A DNA stretch of 64,000 nt from Xenoacremonium recifei (Eukaryota; Ascomycota; Sordariomycetes; Hypocreales; Nectriaceae): contig WOFQ01000027.1 of the NCBI GenBank assembly GCA_012184525.1, positions 310,001 through 374,000 of the forward strand, given 5' to 3'. Position 1 is the stretch's first letter. Every line of letters starts with the position of its first letter. Shown here piece after piece: positions 32,653 through 44,198 of this stretch. The notes under the pieces are model-generated. The model ran no database searches and had not been told where the DNA came from. It was given only the letters and a program-made list of their open reading frames with translations. The position numbers and the translations under genes were made by a program.

Positions 32653-34317
32653 CTAATAGTTCTTGCCAGTAGCAACACCCCAGAAGTATGCAGCCCATGC
32701 CCCCAGAATCAACATAATCAGCGCGCAAATGTTGACAAGACTCCATTTCCGCTTCCAGTCCATCTGTCCGTCGCCCTCATAGATCTTCTTCACCTCGTTG
32801 ATACGTTCACCATTTCTGACTCTCTTCTTGCGGCTCCACTGCAAGTGAGCCATAACGTCGGTCTTATATGCTAGGAAGAGCATGAAGTAGGACACCACAA
32901 CAGATCCCGCCGCGAGGGTGACATACACAGCGATGACATTGTCATAGCTGCCGTCATCACGATCCTGGATCACACCGCAAACAATCGACACGATGATTGA
33001 CATCGCGTTGTTGATAGCGATCTTAATAGCATAGCCAGTTCCAAACACCTCTTGGAACCACATACTGGTCCGAATGCTGTCGATGATAACAGTCGGTCCG
33101 AGAGAGTAGGCCACGGCGTAGACTCCGAAGCTGGCGGCTGTGCCAGAAACAGTTGGCCCCCACATGGCCAGACACATGGCGATGAGCATCCCGGAACCGC
33201 AGACGCACATGACGGTGACGCGCCGTCCGAGAATGTCAATGAAGATGCCAACGAGAGGCACGAAGAAGAAGCCAAGGTATTGAGACGCAGCAGAGTACCA
33301 GCCGGCATCGATTGCAGAGACGTCAAATCGTTGCTCGGCAAGCTCGGTGCCGTTGGACGAGAAGACAGATGCCGTCGTAGTCTGGAACAGAGAAAACAAG
33401 CAAACGAGCCAGAAGTTCCAGGGCAACCGAAGTGCCTTGGAGATTTCAAGCTTTTTGTTGTTTTCCGTAAGCTTTTCCCCGGTAGCAGGATCGTTGACCC
33501 CAGAGTAGCGCTTCTGACACCAGCGGGTGAACCAGAAGAAGAAAGCTGTGGCGATATTGGTAAAGACGTTCATGACGACAGCCATCCAGTACGCCCAGCT
33601 GAAGTCGCCCATGTTCTTTGCGATGATGTTGGCGGTCGAAGTTCCGACGAATGAGCCGATCTTGCCGAGGCCGAGTTCAAAGGCTAGGGTTGATGCAAAT
33701 CCGGATGACGGGGGGAACCAAGACGAGAAGATCTTATACTGGGCGACCTGGGTTGAGACGTCGCCAAGAGCCTGAACGATGATGCCGAAGATCATGAAGC
33801 GGTAGTTTCGGATGCTAGTTGCTGCCGCGATTAAGATTGATCCAGCGCTGAAGACCAGGTTGCCCCAGAACATGGTCCCTGAGGGAGTGGTCAGTGAAGT
33901 TGACATGTAACGTTGGTAGATAACACATACTGGCACCTCCGTAGCGATCGGTCAAAACACCGGTGAGGAGGATGAGGGTCAGCTTGATGAAGTCCTGGCT
34001 CGAATCGAGAAGCGCATATTGCTTGTTGTTGATGTCCAGTTCCTAAAGTTGGGCCCTATCAGTAATTGAAGATTATAGCAAGACTCTCATGATAGCGGAC
34101 TTACCTTCTTGAGAGTAGACTTCAGGGCACCCGTGACACCACTGCTCCAATGACCGCCAAAGCCGATCAAGCTGACGAGAATAACGGAGACGATCTTCAT
34201 GCTCATGGGCACGGCGATCTTGCCGTCGTTCTCAGAGTCGCCATCGCTCTGATTGGCTACCGTGACATCGGTCACGGGCTTCTCATTGGCTTCGGTAACT
34301 TCTGGGGAGGCAGCCAT
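32653..34317 (-). CDS. MFS transporter (MFSD1-like organisation)
   Basis: Predicted 516-aa permease with about 12 membrane helices. Exons: 34105..34317, 33931..34042, 32653..33878, with introns of 62 and 52 bp (GTAAGT...TTTAG and GTATGT...CTCAG). The N-terminus is hydrophilic (EVTEANEKPVTDVTVANQSD) and precedes the first helix VSVILVSLIGFGGHW. The MFS loop 2-3 signature reads GVLTDRYGGA. Later helices include FWLVCLFSLFQTTTASVFSS, FFFVPLVGIFIDILGRRV (a second DxxGRR motif) and LVNICALIMLILGAWAAYF. The arrangement recalls MFSD1-type transporters of endomembranes, but the substrate is unknown. The C-terminal cytosolic part before the last helix is basic (WSRKKRVRNGERINEVKK). No lesion seen. Confidence 0.85.
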
Positions 34318-34500
34318 GGTTGAAAGCCAGCTTGTGTGCCGAGAAGAGATGGTATAGGACTGAAGGATGCGAGGAATGAAGTGCAGCGATTATCAGATCG
34401 ACCGGCGATGTCGTGAGACTTTATCAGATCCTGAAAGGTGGATCAAGTACCATTTTGGCTCCCAGATCCTTGTGCGAAGAATACAAGAAAGACTATTTTT

Positions 34501-34513
34501 TCTCACGGTGAGA
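34501..34513. promoter_or_regulatory. Putative palindromic site, copy 1
   Basis: TCTCACGGTGAGA is a perfect 6-bp inverted repeat (TCTCAC and GTGAGA) around one central base. The same pattern recurs 77 bp further on. A binding site for a dimeric regulator is an inference. Confidence 0.35.
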
Positions 34514-34577
34514 GGAACTTCTGGGACGAACCCGCATTGGCACACCCCTGTTGCAGAACTCCAGACCCGCATGGCCT

Positions 34578-34590
34578 TCTCACAGTGAGA
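34578..34590. promoter_or_regulatory. Putative palindromic site, copy 2
   Basis: TCTCACAGTGAGA has the same inverted-repeat arms as copy 1 and differs only in the central base. The flanking sequences of the two copies also resemble each other loosely (GG-ACTTCTGG versus CTCTGGCACC), so they may derive from a local duplication. Confidence 0.35.
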
Positions 34591-35210
34591 AATCTCTGGC
34601 ACCGATCCCGCTGGGAGGAAAACCGGGGACCAGACGCCATCTAATCTAATCAGATGGTTCTTAGCACGGTTTGCCCGAGGGAATGTCACCCCTTCGCGTT
34701 CGTGGGAGCGCTAAGACGTCGCCAAGCGTTCTAAACCCTCACCAGTTCGCCGGCGTCGGCCAGGGTTATCAATCAGTGGGTAGCATCCCGCGATTCAAGT
34801 TTTCTCTTCCGTGAGGAATCCACTGCCGAAGTGTTCCGTCAGGATTCAGACTTTCAGTCAGGTGTACCCTGAATCGGAGGTTCCAGGGACCATAGAGCAA
34901 GCGATTACGTTGCAGGACCGGAGCAGGATCTTTCGCATGTCTCCTTTCCAGGTCATACGAGGAGGGCCAACAGCTCTAGACTCCCAAGCCTGCTATTCCC
35001 CAATTATCCCGCAATCGGCCGGTCACGGATCCTGAATCGAGAAGGGGATCAGCTCCCATTGTCTCGGAGAGTCCACGACAAGTTCAGCGGAGCCACGTGG
35101 GTTATGGGGTCAGATGCGTTTTCTCCTCGGAGTGACAGACCGGCCTTGTCGTTTCCTACCTATTCCCACAATCGTTTTTAGGTTCATCAACCCACATCAA
35201 ATTCACCCCC

Positions 35211-37638
35211 ATGTGTCTCTGCGATGAGATCCGCCTCCTGGCGACGAACTTCAACGAAACTAAGGCGAGAAGTCTGTCATCTGACTTAAACAAACATCTG
35301 GCCACTATTCGTGCCCTTCTTGGCAAGTCGAAATCACTCAGTCGTGATGTCCGATATCAGATCGTACCCAATAATTCACGGGTAACGAAAATTCTTTCCC
35401 TAAAGCGCCTAGATACCGCTCAATTAAGTCTCATCCGTGATCGATTTGAGCATAACATATACAACCTCTGGACTGCATCCGAAAGTTCCACAATCATCAC
35501 AGAGTTGCGCCGCCGAATCGCGTGTGTAGCGATCTACCTTCGATCCAGGGTGTATGCAACAGAGCTCGTGCCGCCCCAGATAGCTAGCCTGTTTCAGGGA
35601 AGCAATATCTCAGAACTTCGCTATGCGGGGAGGAAATACATCAAGATCGCCCGGAAGATCGGTAGCATCGGTTCGATATTGTGGCTCCCCTTAGAAGTTC
35701 CCGCCTCTACGTGAGTACGCTTGAGCACTCTTCAGGAGAATAACCAGGAGACTTAACATATGCTTACCTTGTTCACTTAGATACGAAAGATATCTTAATA
35801 TCGATGATGATGAAGCTCTTGCGCATTTGGCCTCGCTTGGTGTGGATGCTCCTGACTATACCCAGCTTGTCCACCAAGCGATAGCAGCACTTTTGAAAGG
35901 TCAGTAAGCCCCGACCCTTGCTAAGCTCCGTTGAACTCATGCTGAGTCAAAATTTAGAGCCCTCGCTTTCTTTCTCGTATTACAATCTCGTGCCAGAGTA
36001 TGGCGATCTCATAGAAGGCTCAGACCTCTTGCTGCTTCTGATGCATGCTCTAGGTGGCTCCGATATTCCGATCAAACTCCTGCAAATATCCTCAGCCGTA
36101 AAAAGGCGATGGACAGCTGAAGGTGAAATTGAGGAGCTCTCTGCTAGCGATTTCGGCGTCCCGCCGGACATTGTGAGAGTTCTCACAGATGAAACATGCC
36201 TTGCTCGGACAGCCACTCGCCCAGAGATCCAAGTCCTTGCATTGGAGGATGGCACACCCACTTGGTCTATCCATCCAGAACTGAGGACCCTTCTCTCAAG
36301 TGCATTGGCTTCGCCGGCCAGCGACCATCTATTAATGGTAGCGATCAAGCTTCTCTGCTTCGCGACTCCTCCGCCCCTGGAGGGTAACACCTCTTGGTAT
36401 GACCAAACCCAGGAACTACAGATGATCATTGTCTGACTCCTTCCAGGCCTCTCCCTCTCAAGAATGCTACTTGGGCTGCACTACAAAGGGTCACCGAAGG
36501 GAAGCGGATCGCACCATCTCTCAAAACAGACCTGATTGAATCACTCGCTTATTTCTCGGAGAGAGATTCCGCCTCTCTTCGTCGGATCGCCGTGGAACAA
36601 GCTCGCGCATTGGTGACGAAGTCAATGCCGTACTACTTCCACGCCTTGGTGACACTCTTCGAGTGCATCATGTATCGCATAGAGGGAAGCCTCCATAAGT
36701 CCATCTCCAGTGTACAAGACTTCTTTGCAATGAGCACGGCTCCAGTCACACGACTCGAGAACGCGTTGAAGGGAAGACTGCATATTGCGCAGATTGAAGC
36801 CAAGATCCAGCTCTATGACACAGATATTGCCTCTTGTATCTACGGATGGAAGGGAACTCATCCGCTCTCAACGCTGGAGATTGAAGTCACACGCAGACTT
36901 CAGGGCACTGCATCGCGGTTCTTCCAGTCTGTGGGTGACTTTCCCACAGCCAGAGCTTCACTAGAACAACACTTGTGGCTCAACTCAACGAAGCCTATTC
37001 GACACAACACACGTCTCCTTATCATTGGCAGACTGGCAGAGATCTACTGCGAGCTTCACGAATATCAGAAGGCAGTTGACCTTCTTCGGCCGGAATTCGA
37101 TAGTATGAAGGAGTCGGAAAAGAAGGGCCGCCCGTACAGGCGCCTCTTACTCGCATCGGTCGAGGCAAACATCGGTCAAGAGAAACTAGACGCCGCAGAG
37201 TCAATCCTCCACGAACTGGCCGACATCGAACCTCAAAAGCTGGACGACATGAACGAGCAAACTCTTCACATGCGCAGGGCCATAGCGAAGGCTCGCACTG
37301 CGCACGAACAACTCCGATATCAAGACGCTCTTCAGCTTTGGCGCGGTGTACTCGACAGCATGGGACGGCTCCAAATATTCAGCTCGAAACATCCCTGGAC
37401 GGTAGCGCTGATCTACCTGTCCATGGCCCACGCGCAGATCGTCTTGGGCGATATGGACGGCGGCAAACGGTCGTGGGCGATGGCAGTCGATATTTCGAGG
37501 ACCGAGCGGTGCGAGTACGTTATCCCGGTGGTTGCGAATACGTGGTTGCGGAAGCTGGTGAGCGCGATCCATCATTCGCAAGGCTGGCCCTTTCGGATGA
37601 TGTTACCGGGCGGCAAACCTGATGTTTCGTGGCCTTAA
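35211..37638 (+). CDS. TPR-like helical repeat protein, fungal, function unknown
   Basis: Predicted 749-aa soluble protein. Exons: 35211..35710, 35781..35899, 35958..36396, 36447..37638, with introns of 70, 58 and 50 bp that all have GTRAGT/GTCAGT/GTATGA donors and YAG acceptors; total length is a whole number of codons. The N-terminal third (MCLCDEIRLLATNFNETKAR) is basic and helical. The C-terminal half has repeated helix-turn-helix units of the TPR kind (RLLIIGRLAEIYCELHEYQ, ASLEQHLWL, AESILHELADIEPQ, VALIYLSMAHAQIVLGDMD). I recognise no catalytic motif. It may be a sensor or scaffold repeat protein of the kind found near fungal NLR genes, but this is inference from context. Confidence 0.65.
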
Positions 37639-38741
37639 GTCAGCTGGGTCAGCGGAATCCGGGAACGCCATAAACCCCGTTCAGAAATGCGCAGGATTGT
37701 ACAAGTACACATTGTGGTACCGCGTAGTTGCGAAGGTTTTGGGCGAAACTCTGAGACACCGACGTGCTGGAAGTTTAATATGGCGGAAGATCATATCGGA
37801 GGAAATGGAAGATCCAGAATGTGGGATCTATCTCACCGGGGCGGAACACGGAGAGTTGGACACCGACAAAGTAAGCCGCCAAAATTGGCGGGACCTATCT
37901 CCCCCATTCGGTAGGATTTCTTATCATGATCGGGGTTGCAAAGGGTCGCTTGTACATGTTCATTTTTTGACCAAGAAGTCGTCAATATTCTGACCTGACT
38001 TCGAATGAAAACACGAGCGAAAATCGCTGCAAACAGCAACATTGGGCCGGTGTGGATCACGACCGAGGTTCAATTCTTAGCCCCTGAGAGCCCCGGAATC
38101 CGCGGGCAAGCATCTGGGGTTACTAGCTCCGGTTGTTAAGAGATACCTTGTCATCGTACTCAAGTTGTCGGAGGGTCCAGGTACTTAAATCGCAGTACTG
38201 ATAAGACCGGGGATATCCCCAAGGAGCCAAGTTTCATGGTCGATCCTCCTAGTCTCCAAGGTCGAAAAAGTAGTTTAACTGAACAGCGCCGTTGGGATTG
38301 TTGAGAAGGATCCTTCACATGAGACGGAGGTATAAGTAAGCCCGTCGGCCACTCGGGATCGAACACAATCTCCGCGACAAGCACCTTTAACCAGGGCGAT
38401 ATCCGGTCAGCATTTCCAGATTGCGTGTGCCACTTCGTCAGCGCAGACAGCAGTAGTCCATGTCCCCAAACAGAGAGCCCGGCGCCAAGGTCGTTGGGGT
38501 GCTTCATACGCCCTTATGGAACACCCCAAGGCCCAAACAGCGATTTACATACTCCAATACTCGCGACGAGATACGCCTCTATCCAATATTCGCCCCGGGA
38601 CTAGACGGCGACTGTCGCAATGAGCACGAAGCCCAAACCACAACTTTTTCCCGCGACCGATCACCGCCTTCTTTGACTCGCACGTCTCCAGCAACATCCA
38701 CCACGTCCAACGCATCATCCACCCCCAGCACACCACAAAAC
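37639..38741. other. Intergenic region, no confident gene
   Basis: About 1.1 kb between the TPR-like gene and a small hypothetical gene. Open frames at 37622-37993 and 38160-38507 have no motif support. Confidence 0.35.
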
Positions 38742-39119
38742 ATGTCCTCACCACAGAACGACGCATGGAAAGAGTTCCCATACCCTTCGCCTCCGGCGGC
38801 ACCCACTGCTGAACACGGAGCAGTACATAATTTCGCCAAGATTCTCTCGGCGGACCTGCAAGAAGCGGAGGCGAAAGGCGACAAAATTCAGCTGATCAAC
38901 AACATCAGACTCACCGATAACGAGAGGTCGAGTCTTATCGCGATCATGGGGAGTGCCAGAAGGACAGAGCTTGAGTCGCTGGCAGAAACTCAGCAAGGAA
39001 ATTTTGCACAGACGTGGTATTCGGGGAAACCGTTACCCCAACACCCCACTGATGCGGAGAGGAGAGAGTTTGAGGGATGGATATGGGATTCGTTTGACGA
39101 CATGTTTCGTTACGCCTAA
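38742..39119 (+). CDS. Small hypothetical protein
   Basis: A frame open from 38460 to 39119; the start at 38742 (MSSPQNDAWKEFPYPSPPAA) is preferred because the upstream part is low-complexity Ser/Thr/Pro sequence without clear bias. It gives 125 aa. The protein begins with a proline-rich segment, then a helical acidic region (KILSADLQEAEAKGDKIQLI, LTDNERSSLIAIMGSARR) and ends in an aromatic-rich tail (FEGWIWDSFDDMFRYA). I do not recognise a family. No membrane segment or signal peptide. The start is uncertain. Confidence 0.4.
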   Translation: MSSPQNDAWKEFPYPSPPAAPTAEHGAVHNFAKILSADLQEAEAKGDKIQLINNIRLTDNERSSLIAIMGSARRTELESLAETQQGNFAQTWYSGKPLPQHPTDAERREFEGWIWDSFDDMFRYA

Positions 39120-39300
39120 TACCAAAGAATAGGAAACATGGGGTCAAGACTAGCTGCACAGGGTCAAGCCAGAGGGATCGTGGCCACCTCTGAGGGAAAG
39201 CCCCTGGAGAGCGCTGGGCGGCGTCCCGTTAGGTGCCGGGGGCTCCAGGGCGCGGATTTTCCAAGCGCAAGGCGTCCGCACGGGGCATACGTGACCTCAT

Positions 39301-39327
39301 AATATAATCTCGACTTGGCTTCTATCC
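39301..39327. repeat. 27-bp dispersed repeat, copy 1
   Basis: Matches 40348-40374 at 26 of 27 positions (aatataatctcgact, one C/T change, then ggcttctatcc). It lies in the 3' flank of a degenerate small-TM gene copy, and its partner lies in the 3' flank of the intact one, suggesting segmental duplication. Confidence 0.7.
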
Positions 39328-39570
39328 ACAAATCCGTACTCGCCTTCTATCTAACATCTTGTGTTGCCTCCAATTCGCCAGGATGGAACACAAGAGAGAA
39401 ACAGAGAAACAAAAACAAAAACGTATATATCCACCCACATACCCTGAACCACGTTCAGATGGCATACTATGAGAATATAAAGATGAAGGAGCATGAAAAT
39501 GACGCGACGGGTAGTGAGCAGCAAAGGTTATGGCGATGATGGTGCCCGGAGATAAAGTCATAACTCTCAA
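39322..39570 (-). pseudogene. Degenerate copy of a tiny one-TM protein gene
   Basis: Reading minus from 39561 the sequence starts MTLSPGTIIAI, closely parallel at DNA level to MALPPDAIIAIIGVL at 42071 for the first 35-40 bases. It then departs (TFAAHYPSRHF) where the intact copies have a hydrophobic helix, consistent with a deletion that destroyed the membrane segment. Evidence is limited to this short match and the shared 3' repeat. Confidence 0.35.
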
Positions 39571-40347
39571 ATGACGGCGGGAATTAAAATAGCGTCGATT
39601 GGGTTCTGCAGAAAAAGTAGCTCGATTGTAAGCGTGTGAAAATGATCAGAAACCATTCCTTCTGGGAGGACGATCACCTTTTATACTTGAATGGCGGTAA
39701 TGGTCGGGCTGACCCGTGAAAACCTGGGACTCTCTTGATAGAGTCTCGCCTCGAAATGTTTTCGTCCTGGTAATAAAGCACGAGTCGTCATAAGCCACTC
39801 CTGGCTGAGACTACATACCTGATGGCACTCGGCAAGTAATGCTGAAGCTTCCCGTTTGCTGTTGTGGACTTCGCCACTCTTACCGCTACGCAAATGGACC
39901 GGCGACAGCCTGGCGTTATAGGACATAAGTCTCCGTACAGCCATTCCCCACTATTGACTTTTGAGGGATCTTACCCTACACTGAGGTTTCAAATCTGTTG
40001 ATATTTTGCAGCCACACCGAAATATCAGAAGATATATTATATCGTTAGTTATGCTTTTAATACTCTTTCCTAATGTAATTTAGGCCCCTAAATAATATCT
40101 CAGTCTTGGTGTTGCGACGTGCGGGTAGCAGGATGCTGTAGGGTAAGGTAAACGACTAGTACAGATTTTTCAGTTGTGCGGAGAGTTATGTCCTATGGCT
40201 GTAAACTCCATTTCGGCCTTTTCCGCATCACCAATGTAGGAAGCTCGGCCCCGGGAAATAGCGCATATAGTTACGGAGTACTCCGTACTCTCCGTACTCC
40301 ACAGATCCATCCTGCGCAGAATAGAATGCGACGCACGTGAACTGTAT

Positions 40348-40374
40348 AATATAATCTCGACTCGGCTTCTATCC
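40348..40374. repeat. 27-bp dispersed repeat, copy 2
   Basis: Partner of 39301-39327 (26/27 identical), located just beyond the stop of the one-TM protein gene at 40435-40769. Confidence 0.7.
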
Positions 40375-40434
40375 CAAACATTTTACTCGATCTCTATCCA
40401 GAAGTTCCTTCTTCTTCCCAAAATCCCTCACATA

Positions 40435-40769
40435 TTAATGCGTTGACTCGACGACACCGGTTCGACTCGGAAATCCAGCTACAACCTGGACGGCAAAAGA
40501 GACTAGTGGGAAACGGTCGTGCGGCGTGAGCAGTGGAAGTTCGATGTCTTCACGTCGTGCGTTACGGCTGGATCCGATGTCTAGAGTAGAGAACGTTGGG
40601 TTAGTCTCCAGAAGTCTGAAGATTGTCAAGTTACCAACAGGAAGTTTTACATACCTTCGTTGCCGCCGCGCCTAGACCTGTGGAGTTGGACCATCGCAAT
40701 GATGGCGCCGGGAACGCTCACAACCAATGCAACAACGCCGATGATGGCGGCGGCGTCAAGAACGGTCAT
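40435..40769 (-). CDS. Tiny single-TM protein, copy A
   Basis: Two-exon gene: exon 1 40655..40769, intron 40581..40654 (GTATGT...CTCTAG), exon 2 40435..40580, giving 86 aa. The N-terminus is a single hydrophobic helix, AIIGVVALVVSVPGAIIAMV, preceded by only five residues and followed by a basic stop-transfer run (HRSRRG). The rest is a short cytosolic tail (NARREDIELPLLTPHDRFPL). A second gene of the same design starts at 42071. I do not recognise a named family; small N-terminally anchored proteins of this form are frequent in Aspergillus-type genomes. Function unknown. Confidence 0.6.
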
Positions 40770-41953
40770 ATTCGTAGGATAGAGGTCAAGAGATACCCGT
40801 ATCGCTCTATTGATAGAGTACGCTCTCGCCTGACGTCCAAAGGAGAGGACGACTTCACAGTGTCAGGATGCAGTGTGCGTACTGTCTATACACTGTGATC
40901 TGACACTGACAGTGCGTACGATCCCTCACTACAAACTCGTTATTTTCTTTCGCCCTTTTTTTCCGTCACGATTTATATCATGTCTTATTAGGGATCTAGT
41001 GTGGTCCATAGAATAATTTTTTCATCAATAGCGACTTGTGATAGTAGGATATACCCAAGACATTGCAATACGAGGAGTAATGATGTGTCTTCAAACTATA
41101 GGGTAGGTGCGAAGGGTGAGGTTCCTTGTTGGTAAATAGAATAGGAGGTCTTTAGGTGTTACGTCTGGTAATGCATAAGTATATTGTGGTAACCAGGTTA
41201 TATTGATAGCTGCGCAAAGCTGTCTATATACTTGTGGTTTGCTCATGGATCACGATAGTCGTCGCTGCGATCTAGTGATCTAATTACTTGGATCACTGGA
41301 GTAGGAGTGGTGATCCCAGTGATCCCTTGGTTATGTATGAACACGTGACGCAAGCGTTGGGTCATGTTTGGTCGTGACACCAGGGACCCAAAGGTCACCC
41401 TAATCCGAAAAATGTCAACTACGAGATCAAACAGACCGAAGTCTCCCTTATAGGCCAAGCGCTCTCTCTTCTCGCACCAGATTACCCCCAAATTCTATCG
41501 AATAATAAGTTTACATGTGGCGCTCATAGAGGCGATTGACTTATATATGAACACACTGGGTTGTCCTCCGGACACCTATTGCTTCATGAGTTAATTGATC
41601 CAAGGATTCGGCCCCAAGATTCATTTGTACCAACTAGTTCCGTCAGGCCCTCAACATGACCTCTTTCGACACGTCAACTCGGTGTTATATGCGCATAGAC
41701 TGCTACAGAAATGGCTGCTGATGGAGAGCGCTGTCGCGGAAGAAGCGAGATATCTAGTTCTCCCTGTGGCGTGGGGTTGCTATTCTCAAGGTCTTTGGAC
41801 AAAGGGTGGCAACGTCAGCTTTCCTGGGGCTTGGTTCGGGTTGGGAAGATCAAGGTGAAGTGGCAAACCAAGTCCATCGACCAAGGGTTGCAATGAGGAA
41901 AACTCCGACAAGAAAGACAAAAAAAGAGAGACATAAGAGTTTTCATCGCATAC
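40770..41953. other. AT-rich intergenic region
   Basis: About 1.2 kb between two small-TM genes. Open frames at 41243-41491 and 41595-41858 have no supporting features. Part of it may be 3' sequence of the copy at 42071, whose second exon I could not place. Confidence 0.35.
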
Positions 41954-42071
41954 CTTGAATCCCAGTTGAGCCACATCTAGACTTATACAGGTGAAAGATC
42001 ATGATAATTACAGGGGGGGCAGTGAGCAAAACGCCGATTATGGCGATAATAGCGTCGGGAGGTAAAGCCAT
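41954..42071 (-). CDS. Tiny single-TM protein, copy B (first exon)
   Basis: Reads MALPPDAIIAIIGVLLTAPP from 42071, then VIIMIFHLYKSRCGSTGIQ to a GTATGC donor at 41953. It has the same design as copy A: a few residues, one hydrophobic helix, then Lys/Arg, with the intron at the equivalent point. The next exon is not certain; one possible acceptor (CCCCAG, about 41837) would add a dozen residues and stop. Function unknown. Confidence 0.45.
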
Positions 42072-42680
42072 AGCTTGGGGGTGGTCGTGGAGAGAGCACA
42101 AGATTAACGGGCTAATTGACACCTAGAATGATTTTGGATTCGTCCTGGATGTTTAAATAGTAAATTCCGTCAACAGGAGCGGGACTTCGCTCCATTGAGG
42201 CAGGCATTCTCCGCCTTGGGGTCTGGTTTGGGCTGAACTTCCTTCGCGCATCACCCGCGCTCTCCCCGCTTGATGGTGTACGGAGTGCAAATTCTGGCAT
42301 TAGCCAAGGAGGAGCGATCGTGCCGTCAACTGAGACACACATTTTGGGAACAGCCAATTGCCAGCTTCAATTTCGGCGCAATCATGTGGATCGCAAAGAC
42401 CTGAATTTTGGGCATGGCCTATCGGATTGCCGCCCGCCCACCCTGGTCTCACTACACCGACATCGAGGCTGATGGCTGATAATGGCCCTGGCAATGCACC
42501 TCAAGTTCTAGGGGTCGATCCGCTCGGAGCAAACCTAGTACGTATATATTAAAAATTTTCCCACTTTCCATCGTCCGATTTCTCCAACGTGCGACGTCGG
42601 CCGCATTTGCTGTCACGATATTCTCGAGTCTGAATTCCTAGCTCCCACGTAACATTCTCCCAGGTCTTCTTTGCACAACC
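42072..42680. other. Divergent intergenic region
   Basis: About 600 bp between the minus-strand small-TM gene and the plus-strand Clr5 gene. Open frames at 42112-42357 and 42300-42494 overlap on both strands without motif support. Confidence 0.35.
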
Positions 42681-44126
42681 ATGGCCGCGAAACGTATACC
42701 TCTCGCTGAGTGGGACAAACACAAGCAGAACATTAGTTCTCTTTACCTAGCGGAGGATGGGACTCTCAAAAAGACTATGCAATTCATGCAAGAAGTTCAC
42801 GGGTTTCACGCAACGTCAGTCAATTTTCCAGCAGACGCTTCTATACATTCAAAATAGACTAATCGGTCTTTGCAGGAAGGCCCAATATGTTCGCAAACTC
42901 AAAGCATGGGGCATGGAGAAGAACCTCACTAAGCACGACTGGAAACATGCCTCAGACATGGTTCGCAAGCGCCAGGAGCAGGGTACAAAGACCGAGCTGA
43001 AAATGCGCGGCAAGGTCATTTCCACAGAAAGGATGAGCAAGGAATTCAGCCGATATGCCTATCTTCAAAACCAATTTGGGGAAACCTCAAGTGCGTCCAA
43101 GAACTCGACATCAAATCTTTCCGTGCTGAATAGGTTTATATGCAGATTACTCAGAGGAACAACATCCAGATGTAGTCGTACAAACGCCAGTTTCAGTAAC
43201 ATCGATGCAATCCCCGACTGTGGGTCTGCCTTCCACACCGCAAACTTCAGGACCTTCCACTTTAATCACGTTCAACATGACCCCCTGGCGCCAGATAGAA
43301 GAGATGGCAAATACAATGGGTATATGATCTTGATATACCTCCAGTAGAGGCCACAACACTAACAAGCTAATCAGGATTGTCTGGTTTGGGGAGCGAACCA
43401 TTGTCAGGCAAAGAGCTTTTATATAGTTCTATCGTTGCCAGAGTCTCGAAGTTCATTGGTAGATCTTCGAAAGAACTTGTAAATTGGGATATTGAGGGAT
43501 CTGGGCTCCCGATGAGTGCCAGCTTCGTTCCTCATTATGCCGAGAATTTCGTCACCTTGACCCTTGGGTTTTGTCTATTGTATGGGGCAATCTACCTTCA
43601 CCAAGGAAGTCTTCTTCAAAGAGATATCTTGGATCTATTGCATCTCATGTCCGCAGACGATCTTCTGAACTTTATGACTTCTTTGATGGATCCTGTTGAA
43701 CTCTTTTCATCCTGCCTACTCCTTTCCGTTGCCAAGGACTACAATGATTTCGCTACAGAATTGTTACGGAGAGGAGCAAACCCGAATAGCGTAAGACATT
43801 GGCGCTGTTTCGGAACTCCACGGATTTCATGGATATCGATGCTGCACGTTGCAACACTGAATCATCCCAGATGGTGCAGTTACTTTTGAGTCACGGGGCA
43901 GACCCGAATCTTTCACAAGTTCCCGGGAAAATACTTGAAACTGCGATTCAACGAAAAAAGCCTCCGTATAGTAAGAATGTTGGTTGCGGCGAGAGCTGAA
44001 CCTGCACTTGGTAACAGATTATCATGCCATCGCAATAGAGGAGATGAAGTGAAGAGCACAAGGTGGAGATCTGATGTTTTCTCTGTCTATTACCATTTCC
44101 TTCCCCAAAGGCTCCTCACTTGTTAG
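42681..44126 (+). pseudogene. Clr5-domain ankyrin-repeat gene, frameshifted
   Basis: Exon 1 begins MAAKRIPLAEWDKHKQNISS at 42681. After the intron 42815..42875 (GTCAGT...TTGCAG) it continues KAQYVRKLKAWGMEKNL. This is a Clr5 domain (IPxxEWxxHK...LY..dgTLk..m..m...GF.At...Y..klk.WG..KN), a putative DNA-binding module at the N-terminus of fungal ankyrin and TPR proteins. Further introns at about 43089-43132 and 43320-43376 lead to a C-terminal ankyrin region (FATELLRRGANPNS, MVQLLLSHGADPNL, LRIVRMLVAARAEPAL). These three repeats lie in three different frames: one shift falls near 43870 and one in the A6 run near 43953. No intron fits, so the 3' half looks broken. A sequencing error in the A6 run could explain one of the two. 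Confidence 0.65.
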
Positions 44127-44198
44127 CCCCCGTCGCCGCGCTCAAGCCCTCACGGAACTACATGCAGCGAGTCATCCTTGCCAATACGCCACGTGGTT

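Larger units (their letters stand above)
34318..35210. other. Divergent promoter region between the MFS and TPR-like genes
   Basis: About 890 bp shared upstream region of a minus-strand and a plus-strand gene. It contains two near-identical dyad-symmetric 13-mers (listed separately). No coding region is supported. Confidence 0.45.

Noticed and set aside
40270..40310. Repeated ccgtactc words as a possible repeat element
   Set aside because: Only a few short copies (ctccgtactctccgtactcc); too small to call an element.
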